From: Shinella sp. PSBB067 | GTDB lineage: Bacteria > Pseudomonadota > Alphaproteobacteria > Rhizobiales > Rhizobiaceae | Reading direction: 5' to 3' | Length of the DNA: 64,000 bases | Assembly: GCF_016839145.1 (NCBI RefSeq) | Contig: NZ_CP069303.1 | Coordinates: 2,480,001-2,544,000, forward strand | Part shown: piece after piece, positions 54,383-62,339 of the stretch | Layout of the letters: every line of letters begins with the position of its first letter | Numbering within the stretch: the first letter of the stretch is position 1 | Program-made: the position numbers and the translations under genes | Notes under the pieces: model-generated | What the model saw: the letters and a program-made list of their open reading frames with translations, nothing else | The model's database searches: none | Told to the model about the DNA's origin: nothing

Positions 54383-54985
54383 ATGCGCTTTTTCATGCTT
54401 TCAGCACTCTGCCTTGCCTTCCCCCTCGTCGCCGTCGCGCCGGCCGCTGCCCATGCGCAGCAGGCGGACAAGGCCTCCCTCGACACTTCCGCCACGCCCA
54501 CGCAGGCACAGCGGCTCGACAAGCTCTTCGATACGCTGAAGCGCGAGGGCAATCCGGGCGTCGCCAAGGGCATCGCCGACCAGATCCGCCGGGAATGGCA
54601 GGATTCCGGCAGCGCCACCGTCAATCTCCTGATCCAGTGGGCCGACAAGGCCATGACCGAGGACAAGAACGTCGCGGCGCTCGACTACCTCGACGAGGCG
54701 ATTCGCCTGAAACCCGATTATGTCGAAGCCTGGAACCGCCGCGCGACCCTGCATTTCAAGATGGGCAACTACCGCAAGTCGATGTCCGACATAAACCGGG
54801 TGCTCGCGATCGAGCCCCGGCATTTCGGCGCGCTGGCCGGCATGGCCGCCATCATGTCCCAGACCGGCCGCGACGAGATGGCGCTGAAAGCCTGGGAAAA
54901 GTTCCTCGACATCTACCCGACCGAGCGGCAGGCCCAGAAGGAGCTCGGCGAGCTCGCGGAAAAGCTCACCGGCCAGCGCACCTGA
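54383..54985 (+). CDS. Secreted TPR-repeat protein
   Basis: A 200-residue protein. The signal peptide is MRFFMLSALCLAFPLVAVAP then AAAHA, with cleavage near residue 25. Three or so tetratricopeptide repeats follow (VNLLIQWADKAMTEDKNVAALDYLDEAIRLKPDYVEAWNRRATLHFKMGNYRKSMSDINRVLAIEPRHFGAL read in parts). TPRs bind partner proteins; the role is unknown, periplasmic by the signal. ATG 54383 begins directly at the hydrophobic segment; the same frame is open further upstream through rpmJ but there it is spurious. It converges with pyk. Confidence 0.85.
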   Translation: MRFFMLSALCLAFPLVAVAPAAAHAQQADKASLDTSATPTQAQRLDKLFDTLKREGNPGVAKGIADQIRREWQDSGSATVNLLIQWADKAMTEDKNVAALDYLDEAIRLKPDYVEAWNRRATLHFKMGNYRKSMSDINRVLAIEPRHFGALAGMAAIMSQTGRDEMALKAWEKFLDIYPTERQAQKELGELAEKLTGQRT

Positions 54986-55003
54986 CACGCCCTCCCCGGA
55001 ATC

Positions 55004-55028
55004 GAAAAGGCGGGCCGAAGCCCGCCTC
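55004..55028 (-). terminator. Terminator after pyk
   Basis: A perfect 8-bp stem aggcgggc / gcccgcct with the tetraloop cgaa is followed on the minus strand by CTTTTCG. It lies between the convergent TPR gene and pyk and may serve both. Confidence 0.8.
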
Positions 55029-55053
55029 TCAGGCATCCCGAAGGGACCGCCGA

Positions 55054-56493
55054 TCAGACGCCGCTGACGCCATCCGCGGCGATATAGGCGATGCGCAGCA
55101 TGTTCGTCGCGCCGGGCGTGCCGAGCGGAACGCCGGCCGAGATGATGATGCGGTCGCCCGGCTTGCCGAACTCCTCGCTGACGACGATGCGGCAGGCGCG
55201 GTTCACCATGTCGTCAAGGTCCGTCGCATCGCCCGTGACGACGCAGTGCAGGCCCCACACGACCGACAGGCGGCGTGCCGTCTCGATGACCGGCGAGAGC
55301 GCCAGGACGGGCACGTCCGGCCGCTCGCGGGCCGTGCGCAGGCCCGTCGCGCCCGACGAGGTGTAACAGACGATGGCCGACAGCTTCAGCGTCTCGGCGA
55401 TCTGGCGGGCCGCCAGCGAGATGGCGTCGGCGCCGGTCGCTTCCGGCGTCGAGCGCTGGGCGTAGATGATGCCGGGATAGTGCGGGTCGCGCTCGACCGT
55501 GCTGGCGATCGACGCCATGGTGGAGACGGCCTCGACCGGATAGGCGCCGGAAGCCGATTCGGCCGACAGCATGACGGCGTCCGCGCCCTCGAAGACGGCA
55601 GTCGCGACGTCGGAGACCTCGGCGCGCGTCGGCACCGGCGCCGAGATCATCGATTCCAGCATCTGCGTGGCGACGACGACGGGCTTGCCGGCGCGGCGGC
55701 AGGCGCGGATGAGTTGCTTCTGGATGCCGGGGACGGCTTCCAGCGGCATTTCCACGCCGAGGTCGCCGCGGGCGACCATCAGGGCGTCGGAAAGCTCGAT
55801 GATCTCGTCGATCCGCTCGACGGCCTGGGGCTTTTCGATCTTCGACATCAGGCCGACGCGGCCGCGCGCGACCTTGCGCACCTCGGCAAGGTCTTCCGGG
55901 CGCTGGATGAAGGAGAGCGCCACCCAGTCGACGCTGCCGGTCGCAAGAACCGCATCGAGGTCGACGCGGTCCTTCTCCGTCAGCGCGCCGACGCCGAGCA
56001 GCGTGTCGGGCAGGCTGACGCCCTTGCGGTCGGAGATCTTGGTGCCGGAGACGACCGTGCAGACGATCGACTTGCCGTCGGCGCTCTCGGCGCGCAGGTG
56101 CAGCTTGCCGTCGTCGATCAGCAGGCGGTGGCCGGGCTTGACCGCTTCCAGGATTTCCGGATGCGGCAGGAACACGCGGGTGTTGTCGCCGGGCACGTCC
56201 TTGTTGTCGAGCGTGAAGGTCTGGCCGGGCTTCAGCTCTTCCGAGCCGTTGGCGAACTTGCCGACGCGCAGCTTCGGGCCCTGCAGGTCGGCCAGGATGC
56301 CGATCGGCCGGCCGCAGCGGGCCTCGACGGCGCGGATGCGGCTGATCAGCGTGCGCATCACGTCGTGGCTGGCATGGCTCATGTTGATGCGGAACAGGTC
56401 TGCTCCCGCCTCGTGCAGCTTCTGGATCATCTGCTCGTCAGACGATGCCGGTCCGAGCGTGGCGAGGATTTTGACTTTTCTGTTCCGTCTCAT
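55054..56493 (-). CDS. pyk: Pyruvate kinase
   Basis: Transfers phosphate from phosphoenolpyruvate to ADP, the last step of glycolysis. The 479-residue protein begins MRRNRKVKILATLGPASSDE. Catalytic Lys/Glu lie in MSKIEKPQAVERIDEIIELSDALMVARGDLGVEMPLE (read in parts), which contains the pyruvate kinase signature. The C-terminal allosteric domain is present. The ATG at 56493 overlaps the stop of the DUF1036 gene by one base (TGATG), so the two are translationally coupled. Confidence 0.96.
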   Translation of the reverse strand: MRRNRKVKILATLGPASSDEQMIQKLHEAGADLFRINMSHASHDVMRTLISRIRAVEARCGRPIGILADLQGPKLRVGKFANGSEELKPGQTFTLDNKDVPGDNTRVFLPHPEILEAVKPGHRLLIDDGKLHLRAESADGKSIVCTVVSGTKISDRKGVSLPDTLLGVGALTEKDRVDLDAVLATGSVDWVALSFIQRPEDLAEVRKVARGRVGLMSKIEKPQAVERIDEIIELSDALMVARGDLGVEMPLEAVPGIQKQLIRACRRAGKPVVVATQMLESMISAPVPTRAEVSDVATAVFEGADAVMLSAESASGAYPVEAVSTMASIASTVERDPHYPGIIYAQRSTPEATGADAISLAARQIAETLKLSAIVCYTSSGATGLRTARERPDVPVLALSPVIETARRLSVVWGLHCVVTGDATDLDDMVNRACRIVVSEEFGKPGDRIIISAGVPLGTPGATNMLRIAYIAADGVSGV

Positions 56494-57026
56494 CAGTTCT
56501 GGCTTTCCTGCGTCCCTGGCGTGTCGGAAAGCTGTACCATCCAGCTTCCCTGCCGCCCCGTGTCGTATTCCTTGAAGCCCATGCGCTGGAAGCCGCGCGC
56601 GAAGCAGTCCTGCACGCCGGTCACCTTGAACTCGTTCTCGGCGACGCACATGTTGACGTCGCCGGTCCAGCGGCCGCCGCGCGCGGCATCTTCGGCATAG
56701 AGATAGTAGTAGCGCGACTGCAGTTCGCCCTCGATCAGCGTGGCGCAGGTCGTGGCGGGCACCTGCCACCAGCCTTCGCTGATCCAGCCTTCCTTGGCAC
56801 GGTAGCCGATGGCGACCCCGACGAGGTTCTGCGTGCCGTTGCAGACTCGGAAATCGGCCCTCGCCTCATCCGGTACGGAAAGGGCGAAGAAACCCGCGAA
56901 GAGGAAAAGGCCGGCCTGGAGAAGACCGCTTGCTTTCGAAAGGAACGGGTTATGGCTCTTGGCTCTCACGGCTTCCAATGGAACTCCGTTGATTTGAATA
57001 TGCGCTTTCTTGCGACGACGGGGCAT
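56493..57026 (-). CDS. DUF1036 secreted protein
   Basis: A 177-residue protein. A long basic N-terminal stretch is followed by a hydrophobic signal (LLQAGLFLFAGFFALSVPDE, cleaved about ARA-DFRVCN). The mature part is Cys- and Trp-rich (RVCNGTQNLVGVAIGYRAKE, GWWQVPATTCATLIEGEL, MCVAENEFKVTGVQDCFARG), the DUF1036 pattern, probably disulfide-bonded in the periplasm. Function unknown. ATG 57026 (MPRRRKKAHIQING) is preferred to a TTG three codons earlier. It is coupled to pyk, an arrangement I recognise as common in Rhizobiales. Confidence 0.86.
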   Translation of the reverse strand: MPRRRKKAHIQINGVPLEAVRAKSHNPFLSKASGLLQAGLFLFAGFFALSVPDEARADFRVCNGTQNLVGVAIGYRAKEGWISEGWWQVPATTCATLIEGELQSRYYYLYAEDAARGGRWTGDVNMCVAENEFKVTGVQDCFARGFQRMGFKEYDTGRQGSWMVQLSDTPGTQESQN

Positions 57027-57165
57027 GAATGTCAACGCAACACTAATCGATTACATTTCCATGACGGGGAAGTGACTCGCCGCCACAACCGCAGGCCTCG
57101 AGCCTTGCGGGCCGGCTCGCCCCGTGCGATCAGTCGGCGCAGGCGGTGAACACGCGGCAGAAGAC

Positions 57166-57954
57166 ATGCAGGACCACTCCCCTTTCGAGATCATTGACGG
57201 CGATACCGGCCTCGGGCTCGTCATCCTGGCGGATCACGCCACCAATCTGCTGCCCGGGCGCTACAAGCGCCTCGGCCTGCCGGAAAGCGCCTTCGAGCGC
57301 CACATCGCCTACGACATCGGCGTCGAGGGCGTGGTACGCGGCCTTGCCGCCCGGCTGAACGCACCGGCCGTCATGAGCCGCTTTTCCCGCCTCCTCATCG
57401 ACCCCAACCGCAGCGAGGACGACCCGACGCTCATCATGCGCATTTCCGACGGCGCGATCGTTCCAGGCAACCATCCGATCACGCCCGAAGAATGGCAATA
57501 CCGGCTGGAGACATTCCACCGCCCCTACCACGATGCCGTCTCCCGCACGATCGGAGCGGTCGCGCAGAGGACCGGCCGGGCGCCGCTGGTCCTTTCGATG
57601 CATTCCTTCACGCCGGCCTGGAAAGGCGTGCCGCGTCCCTGGCAGGTGACGGTGCTGTGGGACAGCGACCCTCGCGCCGTGCATCCGCTTCTCGCCGCCC
57701 TTCGCGCACCCGGCGACGTCGTCGTCGGCGACAACGAACCCTATGATGGGGCGCTGCGCGGCGACACCATGTTCCGCCATTGCATGAAGCCCGGCATTCC
57801 CCACGCGCTCATAGAGATCCGCCAGGACGAGATCGGCGAGGCGGCCGGCATCGCCCGCTGGGTCGACAGGCTGGCGCCGATCTTCGCATGGTTGAATGCG
57901 CACGAGGCCCTGCACACATACGAGATCCACCCTTCCCGCACCGGACCCTATTGA
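57166..57954 (+). CDS. N-formylglutamate amidohydrolase family protein
   Basis: A 262-residue zinc-hydrolase-like protein of the N-formylglutamate amidohydrolase (HutG-like) family. Conserved parts include LVILADHATNLLPGRYKRLG with a metal-site His, SRFSRLLIDPNRSEDDPTLI, VLSMHSFTPAWKGVPRPWQV with a second His, and PHALIEIRQDEIG. No histidine-utilisation genes are nearby, so a role in histidine breakdown is not supported by context. ATG 57166 (MQDHSPFEIIDG) is chosen; a GTG at 57124 in frame is possible. It is followed ten bases later by DUF1244. Confidence 0.88.
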   Translation: MQDHSPFEIIDGDTGLGLVILADHATNLLPGRYKRLGLPESAFERHIAYDIGVEGVVRGLAARLNAPAVMSRFSRLLIDPNRSEDDPTLIMRISDGAIVPGNHPITPEEWQYRLETFHRPYHDAVSRTIGAVAQRTGRAPLVLSMHSFTPAWKGVPRPWQVTVLWDSDPRAVHPLLAALRAPGDVVVGDNEPYDGALRGDTMFRHCMKPGIPHALIEIRQDEIGEAAGIARWVDRLAPIFAWLNAHEALHTYEIHPSRTGPY

Positions 57955-57964
57955 GACCGAGACG

Positions 57965-58270
57965 ATGACCGACCTCAGCAAGGAACAGCAGACCGAATTC
58001 GAGGCGGCCGCCTTCCGCCGCCTCGTCAAGCACCTGCGCGAGCGCACCGACGTGCAGAACATCGACATGATGAACCTCGCCGGCTTCTGCCGGAACTGCC
58101 TGTCGAACTGGTATCGCGAGGCGGCGAACGAGGCGGGCGTCCCGCTCGACAAGGACGCCTCCCGGAGGATCGTCTACGGCATGCCCTATGAGGAATGGCG
58201 CGCGCGCTACCAGCGCGAGGCGAGCGACGCGCAGAAGGCCGCCTTCGAGGTCAACCGCCCCCGGGAGTGA
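57965..58270 (+). CDS. DUF1244 family protein
   Basis: A 101-residue helical protein with the conserved core FRRLVKHLRERTDVQNIDMM then NLAGFCRNCLSNWYREAANE, and YGMPYEEWRARYQ. The CRNC cysteines are a family hallmark and could bind metal or respond to redox state, which is inference. Function unknown. ATG 57965 begins MTDLSKEQQTEFEAAAF. It is probably co-transcribed with the amidohydrolase-family gene. Confidence 0.87.
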   Translation: MTDLSKEQQTEFEAAAFRRLVKHLRERTDVQNIDMMNLAGFCRNCLSNWYREAANEAGVPLDKDASRRIVYGMPYEEWRARYQREASDAQKAAFEVNRPRE

Positions 58271-58387
58271 CGCTCGCCGCATGGGAAAATCCTGAAGGAA
58301 CGCGTGATAGGTCTTGATCTTGCCGGAAGTTCGCGGCAAGTCACGGCACCTTCGAATTTCTGAAAAGCCCCATCCAAGGAGAAGACC

Positions 58388-58654
58388 ATGTCGGATGCCC
58401 ACGGCGTCGCACGCGACCAGCTTCGCGCGTTCATCGAGCGGATCGAGCGCCTCGAGGAAGAAAAGAAAACCATCGCCGACGACATCAAGGACGTCTACGG
58501 CGAAGCCAAGGGAACCGGCTTCGACACCAAGATCCTGCGCAAGGTCATCCAGATCCGCAAGCAGGACAAGGACGAGCGCATGGAGCAGGAAGCGATCCTC
58601 GACACCTATCTCCAGGCCCTCGGCATGATCGAGCTGCCGCCGGACGCCGAATAG
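58388..58654 (+). CDS. gapR: GapR-family nucleoid-associated protein (DUF2312)
   Basis: An 88-residue protein, [20 protein letters not shown] then [20 protein letters not shown] and [20 protein letters not shown]. It matches DUF2312, whose Caulobacter member GapR is a tetrameric clamp that binds overtwisted DNA ahead of replication and stimulates gyrase and topoisomerase IV. Helix pattern, basic residues ([14 protein letters not shown]) and length fit. ATG 58388 has AAGGAGA before it. A 7-bp hairpin cttgccg/cggcaag lies about 50 bases upstream. It ends at a strong shared terminator. Confidence 0.9.
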   Translation: MSDAHGVARDQLRAFIERIERLEEEKKTIADDIKDVYGEAKGTGFDTKILRKVIQIRKQDKDERMEQEAILDTYLQALGMIELPPDAE

Positions 58655-58673
58655 GCCTGCGCAGCCCGCAACG

Positions 58674-58707
58674 AAAAAGCCCGCCGGAGCGATCCGGCGG
58701 GCTTTTT
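58674..58707. terminator. Bidirectional terminator between gapR and the DUF882 gene
   Basis: A perfect 14-bp stem (aaaaagcccgccgg / ccggcgggcttttt) with the loop agcgat carries A and T runs on either side, serving both convergent genes. Confidence 0.93.
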
Positions 58708-58727
58708 GCTGGCACATGGAAAAGCGG

Positions 58728-60449
58728 TCAGTTCGCGGCGCTCTCGAACTTGCGCACTTCCATGAAATTCACCGCCGTTCCGCTGAAGCGGCCGGCATCG
58801 ATCGACTTGCCCTCCGGCTGGAAGCCGGCGAGGTAGACCGTCGTCGGCGCGGAACGCAATGTGCGGCTGACGAAGCGCGGCGCCTTGACGGGCTTGGAGA
58901 GCGTCGCGACGCGCTCCTGGTCCAGCGCCCACTGCGAGAGGATCTTCTGCGACAGCTTCGGTTCGGTGCGGATCGCGCCGCGGCTTGCCGCATCGGCGTC
59001 CTTCTTCTTCGGACGGCCGCCCTTGGTGGGCGTCTCCTCCAGCGCCCGCGCACCGCCGCCGTCGGACGGCATGAGCGCCACCATTTCGACCGGAACGCCT
59101 TCGCCGCCACCCGTCGTCGGCTCGGCGAGAGCCGCAAGGCCGGAGCGGTCTGCGCCGGTCGGCAGGGCGACATCGGCCTCCGCGGCCGCCATCAGCGCCG
59201 TCTGCGTCTTGTCGAGCTCGACCTGCGGGCGCAGGCCCGGCACCGGAACCATGGCGAGTTCCTCGCTGTCCTCGACAGCGGCTTCCGCCATCATGGCGTC
59301 GCCGGGCTGGGTGCGGGCACCCAGCATGACGGGAAGCGGGATCTTGTAGGCCGCAAGGTCTTCGAATTCAGGCTTCTGCTCGGTCGTGGCCGCCTCGAGG
59401 GCCGCAACGGCGCCGTTCGCCTGCGGCGCGACGAGGGCCAGTTCTCCGGTCTCGGCAGCCTTGAAGGCGGGGCGGTTTCCCGGAACGGGTGCGTTGAAGG
59501 CCAGTTCCGACTCGGCTTCGGCGGCGGCCGGCCTGGTATCCTGCGCGGCCCTTGCCGGCGCGCGGGCGGAGCCGCCTTCGTCGAAGTCGTCCGCGATCAC
59601 GGCATTGCTCGCGATCATTTCGGGTTCTTCATCCTCGTCGCCGCCTCCGCCGAAGAGTGCGGCAAGGAAGCCGCCCTTGCGCTTGGACGAAGAGGCCGAC
59701 GGGTTCGATCCGCCGCCGGCGACCTGGATGGCGTTCGCGCCGACGCGGCGCTTGTAGTCCGCGACCGCCTGCTGATAGCCGGGCAGCGGCTTGCCGTCCG
59801 CCGGGACGTGCATCGTCTTGCCGTCGGGGAAGAGGCTCACCAGTTCCTGGCGGCTCATGCGCGGCCAGGCGCGCACGCCGCCGACGTCGAGATGGACGAA
59901 GGGCGAGCCGGAGGTCGGATAGTAGCCGACGCCGCCGACCTGGAATTTCATGGCGGTGGCGCGCAGCGTCGCCAGCTTCACGCCGGGAATGTAGAAGTCC
60001 ATCGCCTTGCCGAGCATGTGCTGGCTCTTCTTGGCAACGCCCTTGGAGCGCGAGCGCAGCATGCCGTTGGTGGCCGGCGAGCGATAGGCGGAGACGACGT
60101 TGATGTAACCGGAGGCACCGACCTTCTGGTAGACTTCCCAGACGAGGTCGAAGAGGCGGGGATCCATCTTCGTCGGTTCGCTGCGACGCCAGTCGCGCAG
60201 GAACTCGTTGAGCTGCTTCAGGCCGCGCTGGTCGTAGCGGCCGTTGCGCTTGAAGGTGATCTCGGCTTTTTCCTTGGTATGGATGAAATAGAGCTTGAGC
60301 GTGCGGTTGCCGCTCTCGGCCTGGACGGTCGCGGGAATGGCTGCGGGCAGGATGAGGGCAGCAGAGAGCACGGCCGTGGTCAGGGCCTTGGGCAGCTTTT
60401 GCAACACTGTCTTGCAGAGGCTGCTCAGGGAGGTCCCCGGGCGCTTCAT
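58728..60449 (-). CDS. DUF882 (peptidase M15-type) murein endopeptidase-like protein with long tail
   Basis: A 573-residue protein. A hydrophobic signal or anchor (ALTTAVLSAALILPAAIPATVQA) near residues 24-46 is followed by the DUF882 domain with its zinc-site pattern SQHMLGKAMDFYI and FVHLDVGGVRAWPRM, like the MepK/YcbK group that cleaves peptidoglycan cross-links. The last 330 residues are a low-complexity Ala/Glu-rich tail, ending in a short conserved block after PKKKDADAASRGAIR. The start is uncertain: ATG 60449 (MKRPGTSLSSLCK) is chosen, though a TTG 45 codons earlier is open. Likely acts in the periplasm on the cell wall; the tail is unexplained. Confidence 0.82.
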   Translation of the reverse strand: MKRPGTSLSSLCKTVLQKLPKALTTAVLSAALILPAAIPATVQAESGNRTLKLYFIHTKEKAEITFKRNGRYDQRGLKQLNEFLRDWRRSEPTKMDPRLFDLVWEVYQKVGASGYINVVSAYRSPATNGMLRSRSKGVAKKSQHMLGKAMDFYIPGVKLATLRATAMKFQVGGVGYYPTSGSPFVHLDVGGVRAWPRMSRQELVSLFPDGKTMHVPADGKPLPGYQQAVADYKRRVGANAIQVAGGGSNPSASSSKRKGGFLAALFGGGGDEDEEPEMIASNAVIADDFDEGGSARAPARAAQDTRPAAAEAESELAFNAPVPGNRPAFKAAETGELALVAPQANGAVAALEAATTEQKPEFEDLAAYKIPLPVMLGARTQPGDAMMAEAAVEDSEELAMVPVPGLRPQVELDKTQTALMAAAEADVALPTGADRSGLAALAEPTTGGGEGVPVEMVALMPSDGGGARALEETPTKGGRPKKKDADAASRGAIRTEPKLSQKILSQWALDQERVATLSKPVKAPRFVSRTLRSAPTTVYLAGFQPEGKSIDAGRFSGTAVNFMEVRKFESAAN

Positions 60450-60615
60450 CGATGCGAACAAATTTGCCAACTCTTTCCCCGTCCGAAGGACAACGAACGT
60501 CCGTTGTCCCAGATGACTGCCAATTGCGGTGAGAGCATGGCAAATCCGCCACACTCTTCCCCGCACACCCGTTATAGTGAACAATCCACTAACAGGGAAT
60601 AAACGGCAATCGAGA

Positions 60616-60635
60616 AATCCCGGATGGCCGGGATT
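60616..60635 (-). terminator. Possible terminator after the sigma-54 regulator gene
   Basis: A perfect 8-bp stem aatcccgg / ccgggatt with the loop atgg lies ten bases after the stop on the minus strand, followed by TCTCG only. Weak T-tract. Confidence 0.4.
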
Positions 60636-60644
60636 CCCGGGGTT

Positions 60645-62174
60645 TTACGCAGCTTCCTTCATCGGATCGTCCGGATCGATGCCATAATCCTTCAATTTGC
60701 GGTAGAGAGTCGAACGCCCGATGCCCAGTTTGCGGGCGACCTGGCTCATTTGCCCATGATAGAATTTCAGGGCAAAACGGATCAGTTCCTCTTCCACATC
60801 GGCCAGTTTGCGCACATGACCGCCCCTGTCGACGCTGGAGATGGCGTTATCCGCCGCGGCGGCCTCGACTGATTCGCCCGGTCGGAAATCCGGATAGACG
60901 CTGGGAAGGCGCGTTTCGGCCGCCGGCTCCTGCGCGGGCAGGCCAGAGGCCTCCCAGGTCGCCGCGCCGCCTTCCGCAAGCCCGTGGCCGGGAACCTGCG
61001 CGGCGATCTGCGGGAAGTCGGCGGCCGTCAGTTCCGCCCCTTCCGACAGCACCACCGCCCGGAAGATCGCGTTTTCGAGCTGGCGGATATTGCCCGGCCA
61101 GTCATAGGCGGTCAGAAGCGCCATCGCACCGGCCGAGACGCCGAGCGGGCGGGCCAGCTTCTGCTCCCCGGCGAAGCGCTGCACGAAGGCGCGCACGAGG
61201 ACCGGAATGTCCTCCTTGCGCTTGCGCAGCGCCGGGATGGTGATGGGGAAGACGTTGAGGCGGTAGTAGAGGTCCTCGCGGAAACGGCCCTCGCGCACCT
61301 CGTTGATGAGGTCGCGGTTGGTCGCCGAGATGAGGCGGACATTGACCTTCTGCGGAAAGCGCGCGCCGATCGTCTCGATCTCGCCCTGCTGCACGGCACG
61401 CAGCAGCTTCACCTGCACATCGAGCGGCAGGTCGCCGATCTCGTCGAGGAACAGCGTTCCGCCGTCGGCCTCCATGAACTTGCCGGTGTGGCGCTCGCTC
61501 GCGCCGGTGAAGGCACCCTTTTCATGGCCGAACAGGATGCTTTCGACCAGATTGTGCGGGATCGCGCCGCAATTGACGGTGACGAAGGGCTTGTGCGCCC
61601 GGTCGCTCGCCGCCTGGATGGCGCGCGCCACCATTTCCTTGCCGACGCCGGATTCGCCTTCCAGCACCACCGGGATGTTCGACTGCGCCGCGCGGCGGCC
61701 GAGATCGATGACGCGCAGCATTTCGGAGCTGGCCGAAACGATGTCGTCGAAGTGCACGGCCTCGGCGCGTCCGCGCCGCCCGCCGCGGCTGCGGCCCTCG
61801 CGCTGGTCGACCTTCAGCGCATTGCCGACCGCAACGCTCAGGCGCTCCGGCGAAACGGTCTTGACGACGAAATCGAAGGCGCCGGCACGCATGGCCGAGA
61901 CCACCGTCTCGATGCCACCCTGCCCCGTCTGCACGATGACGGGAATGGTGTTCTCGCGCTCGGCGAGCGCGTCGAGGAAGGCCGAGCCGTTCATCTCCGG
62001 CATCATCAGGTCGAGCAGGATCACGTTGATCAGACCGCCCTTGCGATCGAGCAGATCGAGACCGGCACGGCCGTTTTCCGCCATATGGGCGACATGGCCG
62101 GCGCGTTCGATCATGTTCTTAAGAAGCCTGCGCTGGACAGGATCGTCATCGATGACAAGAATATGGGCCGTCAC
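60645..62174 (-). CDS. Sigma-54-dependent response regulator (NtrC family)
   Basis: A 509-residue three-domain regulator. The receiver domain (1-120) has phosphoacceptor Asp55 (VILLDLMMPEMNG), Thr83 and Lys105. The AAA+ domain has Walker A GESGVGKE at 173-180, the sigma-54-contacting GAFTGA at 220-225, and DGGTLFLDEIGDLPLD. A C-terminal Fis-type HTH (GQMSQVARKLGIGRSTLYRKLK) follows. It activates RpoN promoters when phosphorylated. Start is GTG 62174 (VTAHILVIDDDP) with a perfect AAGGAGG five bases upstream; the frame stays open far beyond, without meaning. No histidine kinase gene is adjacent, so it is an orphan here. Target genes unknown. Confidence 0.93.
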   Translation of the reverse strand: MTAHILVIDDDPVQRRLLKNMIERAGHVAHMAENGRAGLDLLDRKGGLINVILLDLMMPEMNGSAFLDALAERENTIPVIVQTGQGGIETVVSAMRAGAFDFVVKTVSPERLSVAVGNALKVDQREGRSRGGRRGRAEAVHFDDIVSASSEMLRVIDLGRRAAQSNIPVVLEGESGVGKEMVARAIQAASDRAHKPFVTVNCGAIPHNLVESILFGHEKGAFTGASERHTGKFMEADGGTLFLDEIGDLPLDVQVKLLRAVQQGEIETIGARFPQKVNVRLISATNRDLINEVREGRFREDLYYRLNVFPITIPALRKRKEDIPVLVRAFVQRFAGEQKLARPLGVSAGAMALLTAYDWPGNIRQLENAIFRAVVLSEGAELTAADFPQIAAQVPGHGLAEGGAATWEASGLPAQEPAAETRLPSVYPDFRPGESVEAAAADNAISSVDRGGHVRKLADVEEELIRFALKFYHGQMSQVARKLGIGRSTLYRKLKDYGIDPDDPMKEAA

Positions 62175-62339
62175 TGGAACCTCCTTGCCGAAGGCGCGCG
62201 TCATGCACGCCCTGGGGAACTGGATACCAGCGGACCATGGCAGAAAGGGTTGAACATGCCGTTTTGAGAAAGGCTTGCATTTTAACCAACGCCGACGCAA
62301 GCAAGGAACCCGCCCTGCCCACCAGGAAGAGAGATACCG

